DNA of 43,016 nt from JAEUKQ01 sp964414755 (GTDB lineage: Bacteria > Pseudomonadota > Alphaproteobacteria > JAEUKQ01). Of this stretch, positions 1 through 7,424 are shown piece by piece; within the stretch, counting starts at the first letter, position 1; each line of letters starts with the position of its first letter. The stretch lies in contig CAYPXH010000007.1 of the NCBI GenBank assembly GCA_964414755.1, forward strand, positions 1 to 43,016, in the 5' to 3' direction. Made by a program: the position numbers and the translations under genes. A model generated the notes under the pieces. The model did no database searches and was not told the origin of the DNA. It saw only the letters and a list, made by a program, of their open reading frames with translations.

Positions 1-190
1 AAAAATTATTCTTGACCAAGATATTTCTCCCGATAGTTGCAGGTTGTGGGATATGAACGGAAATGCAAAAGATGCATTAGGAAAAGAGTTGTTTGCTAGT
101 GGTCGAATTTATCAAGAATTAGCAAAAAGATTGGCCGTATTCTCTGATGATGGTGCAAAAGATTTTACGACAACTACCTCAATTCAGTAA
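1..190 (+). CDS. purC: Phosphoribosylaminoimidazole-succinocarboxamide synthase, C-terminal fragment (probable)
   Basis: Partial gene cut by the window edge; the open frame begins at base 2 and ends with TAA at 188-190, giving 62 residues. It contains SPDSCRLWD, which matches the conserved SPDxCRLWD stretch near the C terminus of SAICAR synthetase, followed by a helix ending YQELAKRL as in PurC proteins. The enzyme joins aspartate to CAIR in purine synthesis in the cytoplasm. The last dozen residues are Thr-rich and not conserved. In many alphaproteobacteria purS, purQ and purL lie between purC and bolA; here bolA follows directly. The call rests on one motif and a short tail, so confidence is moderate. 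Confidence 0.7.
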   Translation, partial: KIILDQDISPDSCRLWDMNGNAKDALGKELFASGRIYQELAKRLAVFSDDGAKDFTTTTSIQ

Positions 191-204
191 CACTGAGGTG
201 TAGA

Positions 205-232
205 TTGACTATTATAATAAAGTACCTATTTG
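205..232 (+). promoter_or_regulatory. Possible sigma-70 promoter for bolA-grxD-SDR
   Basis: TTGACT at 205-210 is followed after 16 bases by TATTTG at 227-232. The -35 is good and the -10 weak. The predicted start point, near 239, would fall inside the TTAA-N7-TTAA motif at 238-252. Confidence 0.35.
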
Positions 233-237
233 ATAAG

Positions 238-252
238 TTAATTGTTTGTTAA
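238..252. promoter_or_regulatory. CtrA-type box (TTAA-N7-TTAA) upstream of bolA
   Basis: TTAATTGTTTGTTAA is an exact TTAA-N7-TTAA match, the binding consensus of the alphaproteobacterial cell-cycle regulator CtrA. It ends 16 bases before the bolA ATG and just upstream of the ribosome site TGGAG (254-258). At that place a bound protein would more likely block than activate transcription. In AT-rich DNA such 15-mers also arise by chance. Confidence 0.4.
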
Positions 253-268
253 ATGGAGCCGTTAACAT

Positions 269-517
269 ATGGCAATGACCGTTGAAGAAATCACGAAGCT
301 GATTAAGCTATCGATACCTGATGCTATCATCCAGCTTGTGGACCAGCGCGGAGATCAAGATCATTATCAAGCAACTATTCATTCAAGCTTATTTGCTGGT
401 AAATCAAAAATCCAACAGCATCAATTAGTATATCAAGCCCTTAAAGGTTATATGGGCGGACGCTTGCATGCATTATCGCTGACAACAATTGCAATTACTA
501 AAACATCTGAAAAGTAA
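269..517 (+). CDS. bolA: BolA family protein
   Basis: 82-residue BolA/IbaG-type protein covering the whole compact fold. The central ALKGYMGGRLHALSL segment carries the conserved His of the C-terminal motif that helps coordinate an iron-sulfur cluster with a monothiol glutaredoxin. The ATG at 269 has TGGAG ten bases upstream. The next gene, twelve bases on, is the CGFS glutaredoxin that is the known partner of BolA proteins, so a cluster-carrying BolA-Grx heterodimer acting in iron or Fe-S handling in the cytoplasm is expected. A CtrA-type motif lies just upstream. Confidence 0.93.
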   Translation: MAMTVEEITKLIKLSIPDAIIQLVDQRGDQDHYQATIHSSLFAGKSKIQQHQLVYQALKGYMGGRLHALSLTTIAITKTSEK

Positions 518-529
518 GGAGCTCTATCC

Positions 530-868
530 ATGAATACAACAGCTATCGTTGAGCAGATAAAAAAAGATATTCGCGATAACGACATAGTTTTATACATGAA
601 AGGTACTGCAACACTACCGCAATGCGGTTTTTCTGCTGTCGTTGTTCAAATCTTAAACCGACTTGGTGTTCAATTTAAGGGTGTCGATGTACTGCCAAAC
701 CCTCTATTGCGCCAAGCCATCAAAGACTTTACACAATGGCCAACACTACCACAATTATATATTAAAGGAGAATTTGTAGGAGGAGCAGATATCGTCCGTG
801 AAATGTATGAAAATGGTGAATTAAAAGAATTGATTCATGCAAAAGGCATAAAAGTTACCTTGAAATAG
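530..868 (+). CDS. grxD: Monothiol glutaredoxin, Grx4 family
   Basis: 112 residues, the usual length for Grx4/GrxD. The active site CGFS is at residues 32-35, preceded by the glutathione-contacting Lys in LYMKG (residue 24). WPTLPQLYIKGEFVGG is the conserved cis-Pro and GG segment that holds glutathione. Proteins of this family carry and transfer [2Fe-2S] clusters as glutathione-bridged dimers or with BolA, encoded next door. An AAGGAG-type ribosome site precedes the ATG. The stop codon (TAG, 866-868) abuts the ATG of the next gene with no spacer, pointing to co-transcription and translational coupling. Confidence 0.95.
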   Translation: MNTTAIVEQIKKDIRDNDIVLYMKGTATLPQCGFSAVVVQILNRLGVQFKGVDVLPNPLLRQAIKDFTQWPTLPQLYIKGEFVGGADIVREMYENGELKELIHAKGIKVTLK

Positions 869-1639
869 ATGATTGTACCAAAAACCATACTGATTTCTGG
901 TGCCAGTAGCGGGCTTGGCCAGGCTTTAGCACTTGCTTATGCCAATAAAAACACTGTTTTGTTTTTAGCTGGTCGTGACAGGCCTCGTTTATTGGCAACT
1001 GCATCTGCATGCGAAAAGTTAGGTGCTAAAGTATTTACGGATTGTTTTGATATAACCGATGCAAAACAGGCTGAAAATTGGGTTTTGATGTGTCATAGCA
1101 AACAAGCATTTGACCTTGTTATTGCTAATGCAGGTATTTCTGGTGGTAATTATGGTCAAATGGAAGACGCAAAACAATCGTATCAGATTATTTCAACAAA
1201 TGTTCTAGGCGTTATGTATACCGTTTTACCTGCGATTTCCGTGATGCAGCATAGTAGTGGTGGTCAAATTGCCATCATTGGTTCTTTAGCAGGTTTAAAA
1301 GGTTTTCCAGGTGCACCAGCTTATTGTGCAAGTAAAGCTAGCATAAAGGTTTGGGCGGATTCTTTACGTCCAATTTTAAAAAAGGATAATATTTTCCTAT
1401 CACTGGTGTGCCCGGGTTTTATTAAGACATCAATGACCAATCAAAATAAGTTTCCAATGCCCCTAATGATGTCTGCTGAACGCGCAGCCAACATTATCAA
1501 AAATGGATTAGGAAAAAAGAAGCCCTGGATTATTTTTCCCAAGACAATTTATGTAATAATTCAAATGCTTAATATGTTACCTATTACTATTTCTGATCAC
1601 TTGCTTGCAAGATTACCAAAAAAACAAGGCCTGGAGTAA
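869..1639 (+). CDS. SDR family NAD(P)-dependent oxidoreductase
   Basis: 256-residue short-chain dehydrogenase. The cofactor motif GASSGLG is at 11-17, ANAG near 86-89, and the catalytic Ser139, Tyr152 and Lys156 (YCASK) are all present. After the Rossmann domain comes a hydrophobic C-terminal tail (about residues 205-245) with basic ends, as in a group of alphaproteobacterial SDRs that may sit at the membrane; the substrate is unknown. The gene starts directly after the grxD stop with no ribosome site of its own visible, so translation probably re-initiates there. It runs convergent to mltG with only five bases between stop codons. Confidence 0.85.
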   Translation: MIVPKTILISGASSGLGQALALAYANKNTVLFLAGRDRPRLLATASACEKLGAKVFTDCFDITDAKQAENWVLMCHSKQAFDLVIANAGISGGNYGQMEDAKQSYQIISTNVLGVMYTVLPAISVMQHSSGGQIAIIGSLAGLKGFPGAPAYCASKASIKVWADSLRPILKKDNIFLSLVCPGFIKTSMTNQNKFPMPLMMSAERAANIIKNGLGKKKPWIIFPKTIYVIIQMLNMLPITISDHLLARLPKKQGLE

Positions 1640-1644
1640 GCGAA

Positions 1645-2646
1645 TTATTGTTGCGTATGGTTAGGGCGAATAATTTTTAACCATTCTTGTATATTACGGT
1701 TATGTTGTTCTAACGTTTCGGCAAAGAAATGACCGCCACGACCATTTGCTACAAAAAACAACTCTTTTGACTGAATTGGATTTAAAGCAGCAAGAATGCT
1801 AGCTTTTCCTGGATTAGCAATAGGTGTTGGCGGCAATCCAAAATTTGTGTAAGTGTTATACGGCGTATCTCTTCTTAAATCTTCCCTTTTCAACGAACGA
1901 ACGAGTTCATACTCGCCCAATGTGATACCATAAAGAACAGTAGCATCAGACTGTAACCTCATTTTTATACGCAACCTATTGATAAAAACTGCAGATACTC
2001 TTGCCCGCTCTTCATCGAGACCGGTTTCTTTTTCAATAATTGATGCCAAAATAAGTGCTTCTTGTGCAGTTTTGATTATACTTTTATCAACTGAACCTTT
2101 GCGCCAATTAGTCTCTAAAAACTGTTGCATGGCCTGCTCCATACGCAACAGAAGTTGTTGTCGATCATACAACAATGGAAAATAGTAAGTTTCGGGTAGT
2201 AGTGCGCCTTCTTGTAGGTTATTAAAATATTCTGTGGTAACATATCCACTTAGGTAGAGATTCTCTTGAAGCAAATTTAATATTTGCCTTTTGGTCAATC
2301 CTTCAGGAATAGCTATTTGATATTGATCAACTTTTCCAGCATATAGCCGTTGAAAAATTTGTACAATTGAATAAGGGCTATTAAAAGTATAGGTACCTGC
2401 TTTAAGAACATTCTTACCTGCAAGCAACCAATCAACTATAAAAAAATCTAACTCATTGGTTAATATACCTTGCTTAATAAAACTGGCAGCAATTAGTCTT
2501 TTTGGTTGCCCATATGGTATAACAAGCTGAAAATCTCGCTCGGTTAATGTTTGAATTGAAAGTTGATTAACGCGTATATTCAAAATCAAACAAGTAAATA
2601 ATACAAAGTAAAGAATCACATGTATTATCTGCTTTATCAATTTCAA
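1645..2646 (-). CDS. mltG: Endolytic transglycosylase MltG (YceG-like)
   Basis: 333 residues. One N-terminal membrane helix (about 8-25) is followed by a periplasmic domain. The family signature runs from IIEKETG, whose Glu is the catalytic acid, through VFINRLRIKMRLQSDATVLYG, and the C-terminal part has the usual TPYNTY and GLPPTPIANPG stretches. MltG cuts nascent glycan strands at the inner membrane and sets their length. The start codon is TTG at 2644-2646; no ATG occurs in frame before the conserved region. It begins three bases after the fabF stop, so translation is probably coupled to fabF. The fabF-mltG order is common in proteobacteria. Confidence 0.94.
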   Translation of the reverse strand: MKLIKQIIHVILYFVLFTCLILNIRVNQLSIQTLTERDFQLVIPYGQPKRLIAASFIKQGILTNELDFFIVDWLLAGKNVLKAGTYTFNSPYSIVQIFQRLYAGKVDQYQIAIPEGLTKRQILNLLQENLYLSGYVTTEYFNNLQEGALLPETYYFPLLYDRQQLLLRMEQAMQQFLETNWRKGSVDKSIIKTAQEALILASIIEKETGLDEERARVSAVFINRLRIKMRLQSDATVLYGITLGEYELVRSLKREDLRRDTPYNTYTNFGLPPTPIANPGKASILAALNPIQSKELFFVANGRGGHFFAETLEQHNRNIQEWLKIIRPNHTQQ

Positions 2647-2649
2647 AAC

Positions 2650-3915
2650 CTATTTTGGTGGCGGCGCAAAAATAAGGCTGGCATTTGTTCCACCAAATCC
2701 AAATGAATTTGAAAGGACAAAACGCACGTCACGCTTTTTAGCTTTATGGGGAACAAGATCAATATCACAACTGGGCGATGGATTGTCTAAATTTAATGTT
2801 GGTGGAACTATCTGATCTCGTAACGCTAATATTGAAATAATAGCTTCAACACTACCTGCTGCCCCAAGCAAATGGCCTAAAGATGATTTTGTTGATGACA
2901 TCGAAAGCTTATATGCCGCCGGACCAAACAACCTCTTAACTGCCCCTAGCTCAATTTCATCACCTAAAGGTGTTGAAGTACCGTGTGCATTGATATAGTC
3001 AATCTGGTCTGGTCTGATATTAGCACGTTTTATCGCATTCACCATTGCACGATACGCTCCATCCCCCTCAGGCGATGGTGCTGTAATGTGGTAAGCATCA
3101 CCAGAAAGACCATACCCAATCAACTCGGCATATATTTTGGCGCCACGGCGTTTAGCATGATCCAATTCCTCAAGAACAACTATACCTGACCCTTCGCTCA
3201 TCACAAAACCATCACGAGCAACGTCCCATGGACGTGAGGCTTTTGTTGGTTCATCATTAAAGGAGGTTGACAAGGCACGTACAGCCGAAAATCCAGCAAT
3301 ACTGATTCGATTAACTGAACCTTCTGTACCACCAGCCACCATAACGTCTGCATCTCCTAAGGCAATTAATCGTGCTGCATCGCCAATTGCATGGGCGCCC
3401 GTTGAGCAAGCCGTAACAACAGAGTGATTCGGACCTTTCAGACCAAACTTAATCGATATGTGTCCAGATGCCAGGTTAATTAAACAGGACGGTATAAAGA
3501 AAGGACTAACACGCCTTGGGCCTTTTTCATGCATAATTAATGAGGTTTCGTAAATACCCTGAAGCCCACCAATCCCCGACCCAACCATAACACCAGTTTT
3601 GCAGCGATCATCCTCATTTTGAGGAAGCCAGTTAGCATCTTTTAATGCCTCGGCAGCTGCAGCAATAGCATATAAGATAAAAGGTTCTACCTTTCTCTGC
3701 TCTTTTGGAGCCATATAGTTGTCAGGAAAATACTGGTCCGGCTCCTGCCCTACTTTTATTTGCGCAGCAACTTTGCTTGGCAAGTCGGAAACATCAAAAT
3801 CTGTTATCTTTTTAATACCAGACTGACCGCTTAACAGCCGTTCCCAAGTGTAATTAACACCATTCCCAAGGGGGCTTAGTATACCAAGTCCTGTAACAAC
3901 AACTCGTCTTAGCAT
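2650..3915 (-). CDS. fabF: Beta-ketoacyl-ACP synthase II
   Basis: 421 residues, typical for FabF. The thiolase-fold active site is intact: nucleophile Cys170 in VVTACSTG, His311 in NAHGTSTPLGD, Lys343 in STKSSLGH and His348. The start MLRRVVVTGLG fits the family exactly. The enzyme condenses malonyl-ACP with acyl-ACP in fatty-acid elongation and gives thermal control of unsaturation in some bacteria. It is the fourth fatty-acid gene of a SDR-fabD-fabG-acpP-fabF-mltG series and lies 39 bases after acpP, its carrier. Confidence 0.97.
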   Translation of the reverse strand: MLRRVVVTGLGILSPLGNGVNYTWERLLSGQSGIKKITDFDVSDLPSKVAAQIKVGQEPDQYFPDNYMAPKEQRKVEPFILYAIAAAAEALKDANWLPQNEDDRCKTGVMVGSGIGGLQGIYETSLIMHEKGPRRVSPFFIPSCLINLASGHISIKFGLKGPNHSVVTACSTGAHAIGDAARLIALGDADVMVAGGTEGSVNRISIAGFSAVRALSTSFNDEPTKASRPWDVARDGFVMSEGSGIVVLEELDHAKRRGAKIYAELIGYGLSGDAYHITAPSPEGDGAYRAMVNAIKRANIRPDQIDYINAHGTSTPLGDEIELGAVKRLFGPAAYKLSMSSTKSSLGHLLGAAGSVEAIISILALRDQIVPPTLNLDNPSPSCDIDLVPHKAKKRDVRFVLSNSFGFGGTNASLIFAPPPK

Positions 3916-3954
3916 TTTATATGATATTCCTGCAGCGATTTTATCAAAATAAAT

Positions 3955-4203
3955 TTATTTTGAATGTTTTTGAATATAGGTAATAGCATCTTTAACTGTT
4001 GTAAAACGTTCAGCTGCGTCATCTGGGATATCGCAGCCAAATTCATCTTCAAAAGCCATAACCAACTCAACAGTATCTAAACTATCGGCCTTTAAATCAT
4101 CTGCAAAAGTAGCATTGTCAGTTACTTTTGATACATCCACTTCCAACTGGTCAACAATAATTCTTCTGACGCGTTCAGCGATCTCGGCTGCATTATCGTT
4201 CAT
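3955..4203 (-). CDS. acpP: Acyl carrier protein
   Basis: 82 residues, acidic, four-helix ACP. The phosphopantetheine attachment Ser41 lies in ADSLDTVELVMAFEDEFG, the near-invariant motif. It carries growing acyl chains for FabD, FabG and FabF, all encoded beside it. The ribosome site AGGAT stands seven bases before ATG. The 162 bases upstream, between it and fabG, probably hold its own promoter, since ACP is needed in large amounts. Confidence 0.98.
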   Translation of the reverse strand: MNDNAAEIAERVRRIIVDQLEVDVSKVTDNATFADDLKADSLDTVELVMAFEDEFGCDIPDDAAERFTTVKDAITYIQKHSK

Positions 4204-4365
4204 TTTTTTATCCTATTCATAGTTAAGTTACTGTTTTGAATACCCCTTGAACTGCGATTTAATATAAACTATCTAACAAATCTTTTGTTATCAAATCTAA
4301 TCGACCGCAGAAAAAAGGCCTACTAGCAGGTTTTACTAAACCTAACAAAAAGTGCAAGTTTAAAA
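4204..4365 (-). promoter_or_regulatory. fabG-acpP intergenic region, with weak hairpin and possible acpP promoter
   Basis: Read on the minus strand, a six-base-pair hairpin with a four-base loop (4328-4343) follows fabG. Eleven bases later comes a run of six T (4316-4311). This spacing is too long for a classical terminator. Further on, TTGATA followed after 17 bases by TAGTTT could be an acpP promoter. No ORF or RNA gene is visible. Confidence 0.3.
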
Positions 4366-5106
4366 TTAAACCATCAACATCCCACCGTTAATATGTAGTG
4401 TTTGACCTGTTATGTAGCTAGCCTCATTACTTGCAAGAAACACAACGGCAGGTGAGATATTGTCAGGCGTACCAAGTTTTCCCATCGGTATTTGGTTTTG
4501 TAATTTTTCTTTTTGATCACTACTTAATTTATCAGTCATCGGGGTTACAATAAACCCAGGTGCGATAGCATTAACCGTTACATCACGAGCAGCAATTTCA
4601 AGAGCCAAAGATTTAGTCATGCCAATTAATCCTGCTTTCGCAGCAGCATAATTTACCTGTCCAGCGTTCCCACTTACACCAACAATTGATGTCATATTAA
4701 TGATGCGTCCCCAACGTTGCTTCATCATGCCTCTTAATACTTGACGCGATAGCTTAAAACATGTTGTTAAGTTAATATCAATCACCGTAGACCAATCTTC
4801 GTCTTTCATGCGTATAGCAAGGGTATCTTTAGTAACGCCGGCGTTATTGACAAGAATATCAATATCTCCTTGAAGCAATTCGGTTGATTGAGATATTAAT
4901 CGATCAATCTCACCCGGTTGGCTTAAATTTGCGGCTATAACATGTATTCGATCTTTAAATTGTATGGCCATATCCTTCAGAACTTCTTGTTTGGTTCCAG
5001 TAACAACCACTGTTGCCCCCTGCTGATGCAAGGCTTTTACAATAGACTGACCAATTCCCCCTGAAGCACCTGTTACTAAGGCTTTCTTTCCATTTAGGCT
5101 AAACAT
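4366..5106 (-). CDS. fabG: 3-oxoacyl-ACP reductase
   Basis: 246 residues, standard FabG length. Cofactor motif GASGGIG at 13-19, NNAG at 87-90, and catalytic Ser140, Tyr153 and Lys157 (YAAAK). The C terminus ends in the GQTLHINGGM stretch typical of FabG, which separates it from the two other SDRs nearby. It reduces beta-ketoacyl-ACP with NADPH. GGAG lies six bases before ATG. It sits between fabD and acpP, the canonical order. Confidence 0.96.
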   Translation of the reverse strand: MFSLNGKKALVTGASGGIGQSIVKALHQQGATVVVTGTKQEVLKDMAIQFKDRIHVIAANLSQPGEIDRLISQSTELLQGDIDILVNNAGVTKDTLAIRMKDEDWSTVIDINLTTCFKLSRQVLRGMMKQRWGRIINMTSIVGVSGNAGQVNYAAAKAGLIGMTKSLALEIAARDVTVNAIAPGFIVTPMTDKLSSDQKEKLQNQIPMGKLGTPDNISPAVVFLASNEASYITGQTLHINGGMLMV

Positions 5107-5152
5107 AAAAATCTCCGCAATTTATAATGATCCTGAGCAGCAATAAATAAAT

Positions 5153-6109
5153 TTATTGGTTATTTATGTATTTAACAATTGATTCGATATGACCTACTTC
5201 ACCACAATTCAAACAATTAGCATCTTTGTCGATACGTTTAATAAGCCCTGATAAAACCTTACCTGCACCAATTTCAATATAATCAGTTATACGTTGGTTT
5301 TTCATTTGTATTATAGATTCGCGCCAACGTACCATTCCAACAACCTGCTTAACTAATAAATCAGGAATAAGTTTATAGTCGCTGGTTACCTGGGCATTAA
5401 AATTAGTTACAACAGGCTTTTGTAATGATTTAATCTGTACACTCATTAAAGCATCAGCCATACGTTGTGCCGCTGATTCCATTAATGGACAATGAAAAGG
5501 CGCACTAACAGGTAATAATACGGCCCTCTTGATACCATAAGTTGATGCAAGATTTATTGCTTCGTCAATAGCTGTCTTATTACCACTGATAACAATTTGT
5601 CCAACCGAATTATCATTTGCCGGCACACAAATTTGATTTGTTTTACTTGCGGCTGCTTGGCATATTTTTGCTGCTGTATCTAGATCAGAGCCAAGCAATG
5701 CTGCCATCGCACCTTGGCCAACCGGCACAGCGCGCTGCATGGCTTGTCCACGAATTTTAAGAAGCCGAGCACTTTCGGCTAAATTAAAAGCACCACTAAC
5801 TGTTAAAGCCGTATATTCGCCAAGCGAATGACCCGCCAGAATACTTGATTTGGCAACAATTGGATAACCAGATTCTTGATTTAATACACTAATAAAAGCC
5901 ATACTTACCGCCATTAAAGCTGGCTGTGTATTCTCAGTTAACATTAAATCATTTTCTGGCCCATCACTAATAATCTTAAATAAAGATTGTTTAAGCGAAT
6001 CATCGACTTCCTGAAACACTTTTTTAGCCGCGGTAAAATTGTTTGCTAGATCCACGCCCATACCAACAAATTGCGAACCCTGGCCTGGAAAAACTAACGC
6101 AAAAGCCAT
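5153..6109 (-). CDS. fabD: Malonyl-CoA:ACP transacylase
   Basis: 318 residues. FPGQGSQ at 7-13, catalytic Ser95 in GHSLGEYTAL and catalytic His206 in SAPFHCPLM are present, with GAGKVLSGL near the C terminus. The enzyme loads malonate onto ACP, feeding FabF and its relatives. AAGGA stands eight bases before the ATG. It is preceded by an SDR gene 15 bases upstream and followed by fabG, so it reads as part of one transcription unit. Confidence 0.97.
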   Translation of the reverse strand: MAFALVFPGQGSQFVGMGVDLANNFTAAKKVFQEVDDSLKQSLFKIISDGPENDLMLTENTQPALMAVSMAFISVLNQESGYPIVAKSSILAGHSLGEYTALTVSGAFNLAESARLLKIRGQAMQRAVPVGQGAMAALLGSDLDTAAKICQAAASKTNQICVPANDNSVGQIVISGNKTAIDEAINLASTYGIKRAVLLPVSAPFHCPLMESAAQRMADALMSVQIKSLQKPVVTNFNAQVTSDYKLIPDLLVKQVVGMVRWRESIIQMKNQRITDYIEIGAGKVLSGLIKRIDKDANCLNCGEVGHIESIVKYINNQ

Positions 6110-6124
6110 AAAGAAATTCCTTTT

Positions 6125-6883
6125 CTATTCATAAATACGAATTGATCCCTTCTGTGCAGGGTTAAACAATGACAGATCAATTGTTTTTCCATGCAAAACA
6201 CAATCTTGGTCTAATAAATCCAAGAAAGCATGTGCGATTTCATCTGGGTTTTTTAATTTTTTTGGATCCTCGCCAGGAAAAGCCTGCTTACGCATATCCG
6301 TCCTAACGGCACCCGGGCTAAGTAAATTAATTTTAATGTTTGTCATAGCTGTTTCGGCCGCATATATACGAACCAGCATTTCCAATGCTGTTTTGCTAAT
6401 AGCATAACTACCCCAATATGCAGGAACCCTTCTGGTAACACCGCTAGTCACAAAAACAGCGCGACCGGCCGCAGACAATCTTAGTAAAGGGTCAAGTGCT
6501 CTTATAAGATACCAGTTTGATGTAAAATTAATCTTAAGAACTCTTTCCCACTCTTCGGGCGTTATTTGCACTAATTGGGTCAAAGTACCAAGAACTGCTG
6601 CGTTACTAACAAATATATCAAGTTTACCAAAACGTTCATAAATTGCCTGGCCTATCAGATTAATTTTTTCAATTTCCATTAAATCAAAAGGCAATAAAAT
6701 GGCTGGTTTACCAACTTTTTTAATTTGATCATCGGTCTTTTCTAAAAGACGTTGATTGCGCGCTAATAAAATTACCTGCGCCCCTTGAGATGCCAATAAA
6801 ATTGCGACTGAAGCACCTATACCACGCGAAGCACCGGTGATTAAAGCTATTTTATCTTGAAATTTTTGTATGTTCTGAGCCAT
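6125..6883 (-). CDS. SDR family oxidoreductase (YciK-like)
   Basis: 252 residues. GASRGIG at 17-23, SNAA in place of the common NNAG at about 93-96, and catalytic Ser147, Tyr160 and Lys164 (YAISK). The sequence resembles the YciK-type SDRs of proteobacteria more than FabG and lacks the FabG C-terminal signature. The position between cvpA and fabD suggests co-expression with fatty-acid synthesis, but the substrate is unknown. Co-transcription is inferred from gaps of 13 and 15 bases on either side. Confidence 0.85.
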   Translation of the reverse strand: MAQNIQKFQDKIALITGASRGIGASVAILLASQGAQVILLARNQRLLEKTDDQIKKVGKPAILLPFDLMEIEKINLIGQAIYERFGKLDIFVSNAAVLGTLTQLVQITPEEWERVLKINFTSNWYLIRALDPLLRLSAAGRAVFVTSGVTRRVPAYWGSYAISKTALEMLVRIYAAETAMTNIKINLLSPGAVRTDMRKQAFPGEDPKKLKNPDEIAHAFLDLLDQDCVLHGKTIDLSLFNPAQKGSIRIYE

Positions 6884-6896
6884 ATAATTCTAATTT

Positions 6897-7385
6897 TTAT
6901 GGATTTGTTGGTTGATCAAGAGGGATTAAGGAACGAACAAAATCAACGCCCATATCTAAATATGGCTTAGTAAAGCTATTCTCAAGAAAATACCTACCCT
7001 CTTGACCAGGAAAAGCCCATAAAGTTAGCATATACAACAAGCACACAATTACCCATCCCCGAACCAATCCAAAAATAAGCCCAAGCCAACGATCAACTGC
7101 GGTCGGAGAGTTAGGAACAATTGCTTTACCAATAAGATGAACAAAAATCATTAATATTACTAGTGTTACCAGGAATACGCCTCCCCAACCAACAAGCTGG
7201 GCGATTAATTCACGTTCTATATACCCCTCTACCCATGCAGAAATCTCGGGACCTATATAAATTGCAACAATCACGGCTATAACCCAAGCAGCCAACCACA
7301 AAATTTCTTTAATAAACCCAATACTAAGAGCTAAAAGTCCTGAAATTGCAACAATAACGATCACAATTATATCAACCCAATTCAT
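6897..7385 (-). CDS. cvpA: CvpA family inner-membrane protein
   Basis: 162 residues and four hydrophobic segments (about 4-24, 29-49, 66-88, 100-122), matching the CvpA/colicin V production family. The conserved stretch with DRWLGLIFGLVRGWVIV is present. CvpA affects envelope integrity and colicin V release in enterobacteria; its biochemical role is unsettled. The reading frame opens with a GTG at 7391, but AGGAG lies five bases before the ATG at 7385, so I place the start there. It follows radA by 39 bases. Confidence 0.9.
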   Translation of the reverse strand: MNWVDIIVIVIVAISGLLALSIGFIKEILWLAAWVIAVIVAIYIGPEISAWVEGYIERELIAQLVGWGGVFLVTLVILMIFVHLIGKAIVPNSPTAVDRWLGLIFGLVRGWVIVCLLYMLTLWAFPGQEGRYFLENSFTKPYLDMGVDFVRSLIPLDQPTNP

Positions 7386-7424
7386 TGTCACTCCTATTTA
7401 TTACCTGTGCCTGGTGTTATTTTG

